A stretch of DNA of 57,265 nucleotides from Imhoffiella purpurea (GTDB lineage: Bacteria > Pseudomonadota > Gammaproteobacteria > Chromatiales > Chromatiaceae): the NCBI RefSeq assembly GCF_000585215.1, contig NZ_AONC01000010.1:1-57265 (forward strand), in the 5' to 3' direction. Within the stretch, counting starts at the first letter, position 1; each line of letters begins with the position of its first letter. Of the stretch, positions 1-11,242 are shown piece after piece. The position numbers and the translations under genes were made by a program. The notes beneath the pieces are model-generated. The model was not told where the DNA came from. It did no database searches and saw only the letters and a program-made list of their open reading frames with translations.

Positions 1-692
1 GCCCGCCACAGCCACGAGCGCAAGCCGCTCGAAGCGGGCCCGTTGCGGATGAGGTCGGTGCCGGCCCAGCCCGGATGCGCCGCCAGACCCTGAACCCCCC
101 AGCCCGCGATCTCGCTGCGGCGCTGGAACTCCAATGCCAGCATCAACATCGCCAGCTTGGTCATCCCATAGGTCCGAAACGGCAGATAGGCATGCTCGGA
201 CTGGAGGTCGGCGAGATCGATCGACTCCAAGTTGGCGGCCAGGCTGCTGACGGCGACCATGCGCGCGCCCGCAACGCAGCGCAGCAGGGGCAGCAGGCGA
301 GCGGTCAAGGCGAAATGCCCGAGATAGTTGGTCGCGATCTGACGCTCGAAACCATCGGCCGTGACCTGACGCTCGGGCAACGCCATGACACCGGCATTGT
401 TGACCAGCAAATCGATACCGCGCCCCGCGTCGAGCAGACCCCCGGCGAATTCGGCGACCGAATCGAGCGAGGTCAGATCGAGCCGCTCGAAGCGCGCGCG
501 CGCCCCGGGATGCGCGGCCCGGATACGCGCCAGGGCCTTGGTGGCCTTGGCCTCGTCGCGGCCCGCCAGAACGACCTCGGCGCCCGCGCCCGCCAAGGCG
601 AACGCCGTCTCGAAACCGAGTCCGCCAGTACCCCCGGTGACGACGGCATACCGCCCTTTCTGCGACGGGATGTCGTCAATTGTCCAGTCCAT
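1..692 (-). CDS. Short-chain dehydrogenase/reductase, C-terminus cut off by the window edge
   Basis: NAD(P)-dependent oxidoreductase of the classical SDR family; the substrate cannot be told from sequence. The frame opens with MDWTIDDIP and runs without a stop to base 1, giving about 230 residues of a protein usually 280-320 long. Visible motifs are the cofactor loop TGGTGGLG near residues 18-25, NNAG near residue 95, and the catalytic YGMTK (YxxxK) about residue 170, followed by AAHPGWAGTDL, the usual post-catalytic Pro-Gly segment. The pattern resembles the retinol-dehydrogenase/WW-oxidoreductase-like branch. The ATG at 692 is the first in frame after the preceding stop. Family assignment is secure; function is not. 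Confidence 0.85.
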   Translation of the reverse strand, partial: MDWTIDDIPSQKGRYAVVTGGTGGLGFETAFALAGAGAEVVLAGRDEAKATKALARIRAAHPGARARFERLDLTSLDSVAEFAGGLLDAGRGIDLLVNNAGVMALPERQVTADGFERQIATNYLGHFALTARLLPLLRCVAGARMVAVSSLAANLESIDLADLQSEHAYLPFRTYGMTKLAMLMLALEFQRRSEIAGWGVQGLAAHPGWAGTDLIRNGPASSGLRSWLWR

Positions 693-807
693 CGCCGATC
701 GACCCCTAAGGATGGATTGAGATACAAGGCTCTCCAGGCTAGGGCGAAATGCCCCGACCCGCATTGACATTTGCGCGCCGCGCGGCGCGCCGGCGGCCCG
801 GAACAGC

Positions 808-1101
808 TCAGTCCCGGGTCGAGTCGAAACGTGCCCGCTCCCGCCACCGCTGTACCAGGTCGGTCAGATGGATGACGAGCGCGACGAGGAAGAGAGACGA
901 CACCAGGGTCCAGGATCCGCCGGCGAGGGCGGCGCGCGCGGCCAGCAAGAGACAGGTGCCGGGGGCCAGGATGAGCAGGGTCAGCCCCGGCGACAAGGGA
1001 CAGCGGCCCTTGCGCCACAGCAGGATCAGCAGGATCGCCTCCAGACCGATGAGGATCAGGACCACATCGATGGCGTGCGCGCTCGTGAAAAACTCATTCA
1101 T
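808..1101 (-). CDS. Small three-helix membrane protein of unknown function
   Basis: A 97-residue protein beginning MNEFFTSAHAIDVVL. Three hydrophobic segments, near residues 10-29, 40-59 and 64-83, are separated by short basic or Gly/Pro turns, and the tail RWRERARF is strongly basic, so an inner-membrane location with a cytoplasmic C-terminus is inferred. The ATG at 1101 is preceded by AGGG with a six-base spacer; the frame is open upstream to 1203 and that extension is also hydrophobic, so a start further upstream is possible. It lies downstream of the ABC exporter in the same direction and could be co-transcribed. I recognise no named domain. Confidence 0.6.
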   Translation of the reverse strand: MNEFFTSAHAIDVVLILIGLEAILLILLWRKGRCPLSPGLTLLILAPGTCLLLAARAALAGGSWTLVSSLFLVALVIHLTDLVQRWRERARFDSTRD

Positions 1102-1215
1102 GATTTGCCCTAGATAGATCGGAAAGACAATGACTGGAAACCAGGCGGTGAAAACCACTGCCAGCAGACGGTTATTACAGCATGCCGGCAATCGCCCGGC
1201 CACTCGACGTCAGCA

Positions 1216-3048
1216 TCAGGATAGGGTCCCCGGCGACAGTCGCGCATCCCAGCCCTCGCGCTGCTGCAGATCCCACATGGCCGCGTAGTGGCCGCCGGCC
1301 TCCAGCAGGGCGCGATGGGTGCCCTGCTCGCGGATGCGCCCCTGCTCCATCACCAGGATGCGGTCGGCGTCGACCACGGTGGAGAGCCGGTGGGCGATGA
1401 TGAGCGTGGTGTGGTCCTCGGCCACCTCGGAGAGCGTCTGCTGGATCGCCTGCTCGGTGCGGCTGTCGAGCGACGAGGTCGCCTCGTCGAAGACCAGGAT
1501 GCGCGGCTGCTTGAGGATGGCGCGAGCGATGGCCACGCGCTGCTTCTCCCCGCCCGAGAGCTTGAGTCCGCGCTCGCCGACGACCGTATCCCAGCCGTCC
1601 GGCAGACTCTCGATGAAGGCGCGGATATGGGCCATCTCGGCGGCACGCTCGATCTCGGCCCGGGTGGCGCCGGGACGGCCGTAGACCAGATTGAAATAGA
1701 TGCTCTCGTTGAAGAGCACCGTATCCTGGGGAACGATGCCGATCGCCGCGCGCAGGCTGTCCTGACTGACGTCGCGCACGTCCTGCCCATCGATCAGGAT
1801 GCGCCCGGCGCTCACGTCGTAGAAGCGGAACAGCAGTCGCGACAAGGTCGACTTGCCGGCCCCGCTGTGTCCGACCACGGCCAGGGTCTGACCGGGCTCG
1901 ATGGCGAAGTCGAGATCGAAGAGGATCTGGCGCTCCGGCTGATAGTGGAAATCCACGTGCTCGAAGCGGATTCCGCCCTCGCGCAGCGCCAGTGCCGAAG
2001 CCTTTGGCCGATCCTCGATCTCTGGCTTGCGGTCGAGCAGCTTGAACACCAGATCCATATCGGCCAGGGCATATTTGATCTGGCGATAGACGATGCCGAG
2101 GAAGCCCAGCGGGATGAAGAGCTGGAGCATGAGGGCGTTGACCAGCACCAGGTCGCCGACGCTCATGGTGCCGTCGACCACGCCCTGGGAGGCGAAGGTC
2201 ATGATGAGGGCCACGCCGACGGCGATGATGGCGCCCTGACCGAAGTTGAGCACCGACATGGAGGTCTGGCTCTTCACCGCCATCTCCTCCCACTCGGCCA
2301 GCGTGCCGTCGTATCGATCCAGTTCGAGCCGCTCGTTGCCGAAGTATTTGACCGTCTCGTAGTTGATGAGGCTGTCGAAGGCCTGGGTGTTGGCCTGCGA
2401 GTCGAGCCGGTTCATGCGATGACGGTACTCCATGCGCCACTCGGTGATGGCGAAGGTGAAGATGAAATAGACCGCCACCGTGCCGAAGGTCACCAAAGCG
2501 AAGTCGATGGAATAGCGCCCGAGCATCACGACCGCGACCAGCGCGAACTCGACCACTACCGGCAGCACGCTGAAGACCAGATAGTTCATGATGGTCGAGA
2601 CCGAGCGCGTGCCGCGCTCGAGGTCGCGGCTGACCGCACCGCTCTGGCGTTCCAGGTGATAGCGCAGCGAAAGCCGGTGCAGATGCTCCAGCACCCGGGT
2701 CGAGAGGCGGCGCATGGCCCGGTAGCGCACCCGGGCGAAGACCACGTCGCGCAGTTCATTGAACAGCGAGGCGCTGAGCTTGAGCGCGCCGTAGGCCAGG
2801 AGCAGACTCACCGGGAGAACCAGCATCTGCCCGGCCGGATCTTGGAAGGCGTCGACGATATCCTTCAGAATGAGCGGAACGCCGACATTGGCGACCTTGG
2901 CCAGCACCAGACAGCCGATGGCCAGCGCTGCACGGCCGCGGAACTCCCACAGATATGGCAACATGCCGTGGAGATTGTGCCAATCGCGACGGTTCCCGTG
3001 GACCCGCTCGGTCGCGAAGACCCGGTTCATCTGACCCTGTGTTTTCAT
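1216..3048 (-). CDS. ABC exporter, Atm1/HMT1-like (fused permease and ATPase)
   Basis: A 610-residue half-transporter that would act as a homodimer in the inner membrane. The N-terminal half is an ABC type-1 transmembrane domain with an LPYLWEFRGR...LVLAKVANVGVPL opening typical of the Atm1/ABCB7 branch, whose members export glutathione- or sulfur-containing compounds linked to Fe-S or heavy-metal homeostasis. The ATPase half shows Walker A GHSGAGKST near residue 395, signature LSGGEKQR near 500, Walker B ILVFDEATSSLD near 520 and the H-loop IIAHRLSTV near 552. I chose the ATG at 3048 (MKTQGQMNRVF), preceded by GGTGG/AGGG; an ATG six codons later is an alternative. The substrate is inferred from family only. 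Confidence 0.9.
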   Translation of the reverse strand: MKTQGQMNRVFATERVHGNRRDWHNLHGMLPYLWEFRGRAALAIGCLVLAKVANVGVPLILKDIVDAFQDPAGQMLVLPVSLLLAYGALKLSASLFNELRDVVFARVRYRAMRRLSTRVLEHLHRLSLRYHLERQSGAVSRDLERGTRSVSTIMNYLVFSVLPVVVEFALVAVVMLGRYSIDFALVTFGTVAVYFIFTFAITEWRMEYRHRMNRLDSQANTQAFDSLINYETVKYFGNERLELDRYDGTLAEWEEMAVKSQTSMSVLNFGQGAIIAVGVALIMTFASQGVVDGTMSVGDLVLVNALMLQLFIPLGFLGIVYRQIKYALADMDLVFKLLDRKPEIEDRPKASALALREGGIRFEHVDFHYQPERQILFDLDFAIEPGQTLAVVGHSGAGKSTLSRLLFRFYDVSAGRILIDGQDVRDVSQDSLRAAIGIVPQDTVLFNESIYFNLVYGRPGATRAEIERAAEMAHIRAFIESLPDGWDTVVGERGLKLSGGEKQRVAIARAILKQPRILVFDEATSSLDSRTEQAIQQTLSEVAEDHTTLIIAHRLSTVVDADRILVMEQGRIREQGTHRALLEAGGHYAAMWDLQQREGWDARLSPGTLS

Positions 3049-3155
3049 GCCCTGACCACCATGCCTCCATCGATTCGCCAATGGAGCCGAGCAGTGACGC
3101 CGAGACCCGGCGCGCCCCGCTCGACGCACTGAAACTATGCTAAAGAGGACGAATG

Positions 3156-3509
3156 ATGTCAGATCCGTCACTGAACAGCACGGGCTGCAGCCTGCACGAA
3201 CCCTACGCACTGCAGGTGCTGGGCAATGAAATGGAGCCGGAATTCCCGGACCGCTGCATCCTCATCATCGAGCCGACGGACCAGTGCCGGCACGGCCACT
3301 ACGTCTTCGCCGAGGTGGAGGGGGTCCGCTGGTTCAGACAATATGTCGAGGATGCATCCGGAACGGCACGGCTGGTCGCGCTGAACCCGCTCTACCCGGA
3401 CATCGAGCTCGCGGGACTGGAATGGTCGGTCCTGGGCGTGATCATCCAACGCAACGTCCGCCGCAAGATCAAGCACTACGATTATCGAGAGACGCGCCAA
3501 GCATCCTGA
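3156..3509 (+). CDS. S24/LexA-fold protein without the catalytic serine
   Basis: A 117-residue protein built almost entirely of a peptidase S24 / signal-peptidase-like fold: LQVLGNEMEPEFPDRCILIIEP followed by a strand-rich segment and LNPLYPDIELAG. In active LexA, UmuD and CI relatives the motif is GDSMxP with Ser as nucleophile; here it reads GNEMEPE, so Ser is replaced by Glu, and I see no lysine at the position of the general base (the strand reads VRWFRQYV). It therefore looks like a binding or scaffold version with no autoproteolysis and no helix-turn-helix domain. GAGG at 3145-3148 sits seven bases before this ATG and only four before the ATG at 3153. It is divergent from the ABC exporter and 59 bp upstream of the next gene. 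Confidence 0.7.
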   Translation: MSDPSLNSTGCSLHEPYALQVLGNEMEPEFPDRCILIIEPTDQCRHGHYVFAEVEGVRWFRQYVEDASGTARLVALNPLYPDIELAGLEWSVLGVIIQRNVRRKIKHYDYRETRQAS

Positions 3510-3568
3510 ACGGCGAATCGCGGGCGGCACCGGTCCGGTGTCCGTCCGCCGAACCCGAGAGGCCACGC

Positions 3569-4222
3569 ATGGACATCGAAACCCTGTACGAAGCGGTCGA
3601 ACTGGTACGCAAGAGCGGTCATGACGGCGACATCAGGGAAACCACCTTCATGCGCACCTACCCCCTGCTGCTCGAGGCCGCCCAGGCGCCGATCGCCGAC
3701 CCGCTCGACGCCTTCCTGCGCACGGCGAGCCTGGCCTACGGCTGGATGCCAGCCGCCCTGACCATCGACGCCAGCCTGCTCGCCGCGGCCGCCAAGGGTC
3801 TGGGCGCCGCCATCCAGGAACGTCCGCTCGTCTCGCTGGAACAGGTCGAACCCATCGCCGCCTGTCTCGGCTCGGTGACGGGAGCGGCGGTGGTTCTGCA
3901 TCTCTCCAACCCCTCGGTCTTTCCGCTCTGGGGCCCCAGGGTGGAGCGCTTCCGCATCCGCTCCAGGCCATCGGACTATCACATGGCCCAGCCCCGCAAC
4001 TATCTGAGCTTCATCGGCGAGGTCCAGACCATCGCGGCCCACCCCCTGTTCCTGACCTTTCACCACGAGTACTGCACCGCCTACCAGGCCAGACTGCAGC
4101 GGCTGCGGATACCGGCCTATCCGCTCACCGAACCGAGGGTCATCGAATCCGCCGCCTGCGAGCTCGCGGCGCCGAAGGAGTCTCAGTGGGATTCGCTCGA
4201 GAGGGGCTGGCCCTGGATCTGA
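3569..4222 (+). CDS. Unknown soluble protein, co-directional with the S24-like gene
   Basis: A 217-residue, mostly helical, soluble protein opening MDIETLYEAVELV. I cannot assign a family with confidence. The segment LGSVTGAAVVLHLSNPSVFP followed by LWGPRVERF resembles the glycine-rich turn and following helix of HhH-type DNA glycosylase-like proteins, in which a similar stretch reads 'xxSAxLxFLxPxxYPxxD', but the catalytic Lys and Asp of that family are not evident. GAGAGG six to seven bases upstream supports this ATG. Its 3' end overlaps the 3' end of the convergent cytochrome gene by 40 bases. Pairing with the S24-like protein is inferred from spacing and direction only. Confidence 0.6.
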   Translation: MDIETLYEAVELVRKSGHDGDIRETTFMRTYPLLLEAAQAPIADPLDAFLRTASLAYGWMPAALTIDASLLAAAAKGLGAAIQERPLVSLEQVEPIAACLGSVTGAAVVLHLSNPSVFPLWGPRVERFRIRSRPSDYHMAQPRNYLSFIGEVQTIAAHPLFLTFHHEYCTAYQARLQRLRIPAYPLTEPRVIESAACELAAPKESQWDSLERGWPWI

Positions 4223-4974
4223 ACCGAGATCCGAGATAATGGCGGCACCGACGCCCGATCCCCCGGGCGGTCGGGAAAGTCGGGATTGGTCCAGCCCTCA
4301 TCGGCCAACTTCTCCTCGGCGACCGGCAGCCGCGAGGCATAGTCGAGCACGGCCGAGGATTCGCGCGGCGAGAATCCGCCCGACTCGCACATCTCGGAGC
4401 CTGGATCGCGACGGAGTCCGGAACGAATGGCCTCGAACTGACGCGTCAGATACTGAAAATGCTGACCGGCCAGGGCGGGTGAGATGCGCTCCGCCACACC
4501 CTCGCCTCTCTGTCCGTGACATTCGGCGCAGCTCGCCTCGTAGATCCGGCGGCCCAGATCCAGATCGACACCCGGTCCACGACCATTGAGGCCGGTCATG
4601 GGCAGGGCCGAGACATAGGCAGCCACGTCCGCGATGTTCTGCGGCCCGCCGAGGATCCGCGGCAAGGCGAAGGGAAGCATCAGCGGATTCTCGCGAACCC
4701 CGGCTCGGATGTCCGCCAGCTGCTTGACCAGAACGGCATTCAGCTGACCGGCGATCTGCGGATAGGCCCCGTCGGCCGTTCCCCAGCCCTCGGGACCGTG
4801 ACAGACGGCGCAGGTCAAAAACACCTGCCGGCCATTGTCCGCTCTGGGCGTCAGCGACATGACCCGGTCGTATTCCTGCTTGGCATAACCGGCGGCATCC
4901 TCTGCCAGCGCGGAGTGGGTCGTGAACAGACAGAAGGCAAGACTCGCCAACGAGGCAAGACGAAAAGACTGCAT
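4183..4974 (-). CDS. Diheme cytochrome c (c4-like), periplasmic
   Basis: A 263-residue exported electron carrier. A Sec signal peptide (MQSFRLASLASLAFCLF...HSALA) is followed by two cytochrome c modules with heme motifs CAVCH at residues 55-59 and CAECH at 149-153. Candidate axial methionines are Met99 in NPLMLPFA and Met195 in GSEMCES. The repeated layout, with VAAYVSALP closing the first module, is that of the cytochrome c4 / diheme c family, which passes electrons to terminal oxidases or dehydrogenase partners. GGAGG lies about five bases upstream of the ATG at 4974. The C-terminal ~45 residues after DYASRLPV are a Pro/Ser-rich tail unusual for c4. No oxidase or dehydrogenase is adjacent, so its partner is unknown. 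Confidence 0.85.
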   Translation of the reverse strand: MQSFRLASLASLAFCLFTTHSALAEDAAGYAKQEYDRVMSLTPRADNGRQVFLTCAVCHGPEGWGTADGAYPQIAGQLNAVLVKQLADIRAGVRENPLMLPFALPRILGGPQNIADVAAYVSALPMTGLNGRGPGVDLDLGRRIYEASCAECHGQRGEGVAERISPALAGQHFQYLTRQFEAIRSGLRRDPGSEMCESGGFSPRESSAVLDYASRLPVAEEKLADEGWTNPDFPDRPGDRASVPPLSRISVQIQGQPLSSESH

Positions 4975-5087
4975 CGGATCCTCCAATCGCGGAGGCCGGC
5001 GAAACCCCAACCCCCACACTTATCGTTATGGTCGTACTGATCTTGTATTTCTGCGCCGGGCCGCGCGGCCGCAGCCCGGCCGGAACC

Positions 5088-5555
5088 TCAGGCCGCGGCC
5101 TTGAGGGCCCCGCGTAGATTGGCATGGAAAATGGCCTTGTGCACGTCCCCCAAACTGAGCATGCCGACCAGCTTGCCAGCCTCCGTCACCGGGATGCGTC
5201 TGAAATTGTGCCGAACCATCACGGTCGCCGCGCGCAGCAGATGCACCTCGGGATCGACCGAGATCGGCTTGCGGGTCATGAGTTCGTCGACGGAGAGATC
5301 CAACACGTCCGAATAGCGGGCCAGCTCCTTGTCCAGATCCACGTGGTGGATACCCTCGGCCATCAGATCCTCCAATTTGGGGAAGAGACAATGGAGGACA
5401 TCCTTCTCGGCGATCACGCCGAGCAGATGGTCCTGGTCGTCGACCACGGGCAGACCGTGGAAGCGATAGAGACACATCAGGGAGGCGACCTCCATGATCT
5501 TGGTGCCGGGCGCGATGGAACGGACGGAACGGCTCATGGCATCTCTGACTTTCAT
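5088..5555 (-). CDS. CBS-pair domain protein
   Basis: A 155-residue stand-alone Bateman module. CBS1 spans roughly residues 1-60 (VRDAMSRSVRSIAPGTK...FHGLPVVDDQDHLLGVIAEKD) and CBS2 residues 88-150 (VDELMTRKPISVDPEVHLLR...FRRIPVTEAGKLVGMLSLGD), separated by a helical insert carrying several acidic residues. CBS pairs bind adenosine nucleotides or S-adenosyl compounds and regulate partner proteins; no effector domain is attached here. GAGAGG lies nine bases before the ATG at 5555 but abuts an in-frame ATG at 5564, so the later ATG is the better start. It is divergent from nrdA, and shares the 310-bp region that holds the nrdA control sites. Confidence 0.85.
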   Translation of the reverse strand: MKVRDAMSRSVRSIAPGTKIMEVASLMCLYRFHGLPVVDDQDHLLGVIAEKDVLHCLFPKLEDLMAEGIHHVDLDKELARYSDVLDLSVDELMTRKPISVDPEVHLLRAATVMVRHNFRRIPVTEAGKLVGMLSLGDVHKAIFHANLRGALKAAA

Positions 5556-5717
5556 CTCACTCATCCTCTCTTGGCTCTAGTTGGTGTTGTCATCCTCCAC
5601 CGCGTCCCAAACGGATCAGGAGTCGGGATGGATTCGCACCAGTATAGACGCCACGCGGACAAGGCCGGCCCAGCCACGGGCGCCACCGGCAAGAGCTCCG
5701 ACTCAGCTCTCCATAAA

Positions 5718-5765
5718 ACACAACATATGGTAGTTGACTCGTTAAGATTCGCGTATATATTGGAG
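5718..5765 (+). promoter_or_regulatory. Pair of NrdR boxes controlling nrdA
   Basis: Two matches to the NrdR consensus ACACWATATATWGTGT: box 1 ACACAACATATGGTAG at 5718-5733 and box 2 CGCGTATATATTGGAG at 5750-5765. They start 32 bases apart, three helical turns, which is the spacing known for NrdR repressor pairs at RNR promoters. Box 2 covers the proposed -10 element and box 1 abuts the -35, so binding would block RNA polymerase. NrdR itself is not in the window. A similar pair at nrdD supports the call. Confidence 0.75.
5734..5761 (+). promoter_or_regulatory. Sigma-70-type promoter of nrdA
   Basis: TTGACT (5734-5739) and TATATT (5756-5761) are separated by 16 bases, a good housekeeping promoter. 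It lies about 105 bases before the nrdA start codon and between or over the two NrdR boxes. The rest of the 310-bp space between the CBS gene and nrdA shows nothing else I can name. Confidence 0.65.
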
Positions 5766-5865
5766 GCACGAAAAATCATCCCAGGCTTGCCGAGCGCCCA
5801 TGGCAACCGGGACGCGCCGCACCCTCAGACCAACATCCCATCAGACCAGATCCTCAGGAGGAGCC

Positions 5866-9885
<4,020 letters not shown>

Positions 9886-10032
9886 AAATAAACAAGAAAA
9901 ATCGGACATGAATGATATTTTTCAGCCAACAGCTGAGATTCCCGTGCGTTAAATAGTCGTGAATTCAGCAATCGCAAGAGCTACACCAACCACAGAAAAA
10001 ACTATAGATCAACACAACAGAGAGACTAAACA

Positions 10033-10389
10033 GTGGCGAATTTTACTTTCCCAGGCGACCGCAATGAGATGCGGAAGGCAATAGAAGAGCTTCAAGGAGC
10101 TGCCAATGCCACATCTGGACAGATTAATTTATTGCTCGCATTCACAACCCGTTCTCCAGAAGCCAAAAAAGAATGGTGGCATTTTGTAGACATTGTCGCC
10201 AACGCAGAACCATCTCCTGAAAACGCAGAAATGCAACAAATGGCCCGATTTTTTATGTCAATGATGCGTTCGACACCAACAGACGATAACAGAACACCCC
10301 CGCCCGAAGGCGGACCGAAGACACCAAACAGCTCATTTGGAAAATCTCATAATGTAATTCAATTTCCATCGTTTAAATCCAGCAAATAA
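10033..10389 (+). CDS. Unknown 118-residue protein, AT-richer than its surroundings
   Basis: Starts at GTG (codons read MANFTFPGDR) about 150 bases after nrdA, with an AGAGA-type weak ribosome site. The N-terminal two thirds look helical (NEMRKAIEELQGAANATSG, then WWHFVDIVANAE and MARFFMSMMRS); the C-terminus is a low-complexity Pro/Asn/Ser tail. No signal peptide or membrane span, so presumably cytoplasmic. I recognise no family. Base use is clearly lower in G/C than nearby genes, as is the preceding 147-bp spacer, suggesting acquired DNA. It occupies the place where nrdB often lies in related genomes. Confidence 0.6.
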   Translation: MANFTFPGDRNEMRKAIEELQGAANATSGQINLLLAFTTRSPEAKKEWWHFVDIVANAEPSPENAEMQQMARFFMSMMRSTPTDDNRTPPPEGGPKTPNSSFGKSHNVIQFPSFKSSK

Positions 10390-10400
10390 CATCAGCCCGC

Positions 10401-10436
10401 GTAGGGCGCAATAGCGATAGCGTATTGCGCCGCATG
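10401..10436 (+). repeat. REP-like palindrome, copy A
   Basis: Begins GTAGGGCGCAATAGCG, then GCGTATTGCGCCGCATG; the arms GGCGCAATA and TATTGCGCC pair as an imperfect hairpin. Copies A and C are direct repeats at the two ends of the RAYT element; copy B is inverted. Confidence 0.75.
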
Positions 10437-10542
10437 GTTGGTAAGCGGCTCGCGTGAACGCCACACCAACGCCGCATGCCGCTCGGATTTCGAGGTCTCG
10501 CCTGATGCTGCCAACCTGATCGACCTGCGCCAGCTTCCATAC

Positions 10543-10572
10543 GGCGCAATACGCTTCGCTATTGCGCCCTAC
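10543..10572 (-). repeat. REP-like palindrome, copy B (inverted)
   Basis: GGCGCAATACGCTTCGCTAT followed by TGCGCCCTAC is the reverse complement of copies A and C. It lies 36 bases before the RAYT start codon, where it could also affect the gene's expression. Confidence 0.75.
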
Positions 10573-10608
10573 ATTGGGCGGAGTGGGTGGGGCGGACATG
10601 GAGGAAGG

Positions 10609-11145
10609 ATGCCGGACTATCGTCGCGTTCGGGTTCCGGGTGGGACCTATTTCTTCACGGTGAATCTGCTGGAACGCTATCCGAACGATCTGCTGGTTCG
10701 GCATATCGATGTGTTGCGCGAGTCGGTGCGGCGGGTTCGGCGTCGCTATCCCTTCCACATCGACGCCTGGGTGGTGCTACCGGATCATCTGCATGCCATC
10801 TGGACTCTGCCGGAGGGTGATGCCGATTACGCCAATCGCTGGCGGACCATCAAACAGCATTTCTCGCGCGCCATAGCGTCGACCGAATATCGTTCCGAGG
10901 TGCGACGACGTCGAGGGGAGCGAGGCATCTGGCAGCGGCGCTTCTGGGAGCATGCGATCCGCGACGATCGCGACTTCGCGTCACACTGCGACTATGTCCA
11001 CATCAATCCCGTGAAGCACGGCCATGCCGAACGGGCGCGGGATTGGCCGTTTTCGACCTTTGCCCGCTTCGTCGAGGCGGGAATCTATACGACGGATTGG
11101 GCGTCAGACCCTGACGCCTCAGTACGATCCGGCGAGCCCATGTAG
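10609..11145 (+). CDS. REP-associated tyrosine transposase (RAYT, Y1/HUH family)
   Basis: A 178-residue single-strand DNA nuclease/transposase of the IS200/IS605-related TnpA-REP family. It opens MPDYRRVRVPGGTYFFTVNL, the usual family N-terminus. The HUH metal site is VLPDHLHAIW (His60, His62) and the nucleophilic tyrosine is Tyr129 in HCDYVHINPVKHG. GGAGG is four bases before the ATG at 10609; the frame is open upstream through REP copy B but that part is palindrome, not protein. RAYTs act on REP palindromes like those flanking it. The gene looks intact. Its stop codon lies inside REP copy C. Confidence 0.9.
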   Translation: MPDYRRVRVPGGTYFFTVNLLERYPNDLLVRHIDVLRESVRRVRRRYPFHIDAWVVLPDHLHAIWTLPEGDADYANRWRTIKQHFSRAIASTEYRSEVRRRRGERGIWQRRFWEHAIRDDRDFASHCDYVHINPVKHGHAERARDWPFSTFARFVEAGIYTTDWASDPDASVRSGEPM

Positions 11146-11176
11146 GGCGCAATAGCGCCAGCGTATTGCGCCGCAT
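11142..11176 (+). repeat. REP-like palindrome, copy C
   Basis: GTAGGGCGCAATAGCGCC then AGCGTATTGCGCCGCATG; nearly identical to copy A, differing at the loop. It overlaps the last bases of the RAYT gene. Confidence 0.75.
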
Positions 11177-11242
11177 GCTTGGCGAAGAGGACGCAGGATC
11201 TCGCCACCCCGCCGCAAGAGCGACGCCTCCGCCCCCTCGCCC

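Larger units (their letters stand above)
10401..11176 (+). mobile_element. REP/RAYT element: tyrosine transposase flanked by REP-like palindromes
   Basis: A 776-bp unit in which a Y1 (HUH) transposase gene is bounded by two direct copies of a palindrome (10401-10436 and 11142-11176) with a third, inverted copy between the left end and the gene. This is the standard organisation of REP-associated tyrosine transposases. The stretch 10437-10542 between copies A and B has no gene or motif that I recognise. Confidence 0.7.

Noticed and set aside
1288-3132. 614-codon open frame on the strand opposite the ABC exporter
   Set aside because: Antisense shadow of a GC-rich gene; His/Glu/Gln-heavy composition and no domain.
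5800-5865. Upstream in-frame ATG that would lengthen NrdA by 22 residues
   Set aside because: No ribosome site; AGGAGG sits directly before the ATG at 5866, and the added residues do not look like family sequence.
10438-10608. Upstream extension of the RAYT frame
   Set aside because: Reads through REP copy B and lacks family similarity; the start at 10609 gives the standard N-terminus.
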